Positions 62,581 through 64,000 of a stretch of 64,000 nucleotides of DNA are shown here, in pieces; the stretch's first letter is position 1; each line of letters begins with the position of its first letter. The stretch spans positions 268,475 through 332,474 of the forward strand of contig NW_006921551.1 in the NCBI RefSeq assembly GCF_000340215.1, given 5' to 3'. The translations under genes were made by a program, and so were the position numbers. The DNA is from Pseudocercospora fijiensis CIRAD86 (lineage: Eukaryota; Ascomycota; Dothideomycetes; Mycosphaerellales; Mycosphaerellaceae). The notes beneath the pieces are model-generated. The model saw only the letters and a program-made list of their open reading frames with translations, was not told the DNA's origin and made no database searches.

Positions 62581-64000
62581 TCTATAACCTAAAGGAGCCT
62601 CGTAGATTAACTGCTTTCGATAGCAGTTTCGTAGTAGACGTTACTTAGTACGCTAGGGCGACTATTAATATTAATAGCTATATCGAATATAGGGCCTTCT
62701 ACCTTACTATATTAGGACATTATCCTATTATCCTCGGCCGTCCGTAGCTTAATAAATATAACCCTCGTATCGACTAGAAGCTTAACCGGATATAGTTTAA
62801 CTCCGATTACTATAAGGAATATTATAACGACTTATATACTATCGTTCGCGCCTATAGCTTATCCGATCGCGAAGATAACGATACGCTAGCTTACGCCGAG
62901 CCCGTAGCAACGTAGTACTATTAATAATAACTAGCTTATAACCTATCGGACGATACCGATATAGTAAAGCTTATCGACTCGATACGAAAGTACTACGCGT
63001 AGCGCGATTGTCCTTCGCGCCGATCGGTATTAACTTAGTTCCTATCTCCGCCCTTACCTCCGCTAATTCCGTTACCTCGACTAGTGCGGAAACGCTTATT
63101 ACTACCGCTTATCTATATTGCCGGTATAACTATAGCTCTAGTAAGCGTATAGGTCTTCGACTAGTAAATAATAAAAAAGGAGTTATTCGTATTCGCCGTA
63201 TTATTACGGGATATAGAGAAAGAGATAGCTAAGAAGAAGTATATTAACCCGGCCGATAAAGTCCCTTAGTACTATTACGGTAGGCTAATATTATTCTCGT
63301 AGGAAGATACGAAGAAGTTACTACTATACCGACTTAGATAGAATTACTATATCGATATTATTATAGGTAAGGAAACGACGTATAGCCCGCTCTACGGTAT
63401 ATCGTATAAGGAATTAGAGGTCCTACGTAACTATTTAAAGGACAACCTCGATAAGGGCTTTACCTAAGTATTAACCTTATAGTACTCTTCGCTAGTACTA
63501 TTTGTTAAGAAACCCGGTAGAGGTTTACGGTTCTACGTAGACTATCGCAAGCTAAACGAGATTATAGTAAAGAACAAATACCCTATCCCTCTTATTTAGA
63601 AGACACTCGATCGGTTAAGTAAAGCGGTTATATATACTAAACTCGATATTATCTCGGCCTTTAATTAACTTCGTATCGAACTAGGTTACGAGTAGAAAAC
63701 AGCCTTCCGTATACGTTATAGTCTCTTCGAATATAAGGTTATACTATTCGGGCTCTATAACGTACTATTAACCTTTTAGTAATATATTAATAACGCTCTC
63801 CGACCCTTCCTCGACGTATTCTATACCGCGTATCTAGATAATATACTTATCTACTCTAATTTAATCGAAGAATATCGCTATTACGTTCGCTAAGTAATAG
63901 ACGTACTCTTTAAAGCTAGCCTACGAGCTAATATATTAAAGTTAGAATTTAAAGTAATAATAGTTAAGTACCTAGGCCTCGTTATTAGTACCGATAGTAT
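62581..64000 (+). pseudogene. Gypsy protease end and reverse transcriptase, RIP-broken, runs off the window
   Basis: After the inserted LTR: RRLTAFDSSFVVDV, AFYLTILGHYPIILGRP and LNKYNPRID (protease, 62600-62780). The RT follows: YKELEVLRNYLKDNLDKGFT (63400), [20 protein letters not shown] and [17 protein letters not shown] (63490-63600), YTKLDIISAFN (63640), TAFRIRYSLFEYKVILFGLY (63700), [10 protein letters not shown] (63831; the YxDD catalytic pair has become Asp-Asn, as TG to TA change would do) and KYLGLVIST (63970). An insert between protease and RT (62800-63200) holds a short open frame (63008-63232) that is part of this dead polyprotein. RNase H and integrase would lie beyond the window. 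Confidence 0.85.

Noticed and set aside
63008..63232. 74-codon ORF as a gene
   Set aside because: Lies between protease and RT of a RIP-broken gypsy polyprotein and has no independent signals.
42279..64000. Starship-type giant element (tyrosine recombinase captain)
   Set aside because: I searched by eye for a DUF3435-like recombinase with R-H-R-Y pattern near an edge and saw none; the recognisable frames are LINE, hAT and gypsy.

Overview
The window looks like nuclear DNA of a filamentous ascomycete (Pezizomycotina, most likely a Dothideomycete; genus not determinable from sequence). Reasons: short spliceosomal introns (52-107 nt, GTAAGT/GTTTGT donors, CTGAC-type branch sites), pyrimidine-rich promoters, protein families typical of these fungi, and two blocks with the mutational scar of repeat-induced point mutation (RIP): CpA/TpG almost gone, TpA in excess, CpG spared, and CAG/CAA/TGG codons turned into stops.

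Layout. (1) 1-3.5 kb: RIP-mutated block with the 3' end of a chromodomain Ty3/gypsy element and its LTR, a GC-rich minisatellite, and a 169-codon piece of mitochondrial nad5 (a NUMT) that is itself RIP-like. (2) 3.5-23.5 kb: ordinary gene-bearing DNA with about nine protein genes: a zinc-finger/JmjC-like protein, an acidic low-complexity protein, a small basic/acidic protein with a dsRNA-binding-like N-terminus, a coiled-coil protein with unresolved 5' end, a four-exon unknown, a SAP-domain membrane protein, two divergently transcribed single-TM proteins, a Ser-rich repeat protein, and a 1002-residue ULP1-type (C48) protease. (3) 23.5-42.3 kb: decayed DNA that is NOT RIP-mutated: a minus-strand Ty3/gypsy relic (gag, protease, RT pieces, about 35-25.8 kb), other broken protein-like blocks, and an exceptional density of minisatellites and short tandem duplications, including a 4 x 114 bp array that stays in frame as a 38-residue repeat. 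(4) 42.3-64 kb: heavily RIP-mutated nested transposons: a Tad-like LINE (with a 185 bp assembly gap) ending at a region with a hAT transposase relic, a histone H3-fold (CENP-A/H3-like) reading frame, an inverted pair of 275 bp LTRs, a minus-strand LTR-bounded unit with a large unknown ORF, a minus-strand gypsy integrase, and a plus-strand gypsy element (gag-protease-RT) running off the window end.

The genes in block 2 do not form an obvious pathway. The most notable signals are the histone H3-like frame inside the repeat block, the RIP-scarred nad5 NUMT, a five-copy TTAGGG array lying in phase inside a gypsy gag (probably made by RIP from a Gln-Gly repeat), the sharp borders of the RIP blocks with minisatellites near both edges of the non-RIP island, and small GCCGGCTA motifs clustered in introns and spacers of the hAT/histone segment. 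Functional calls come from reading motifs by eye; no database search was possible. Splice sites are predictions.
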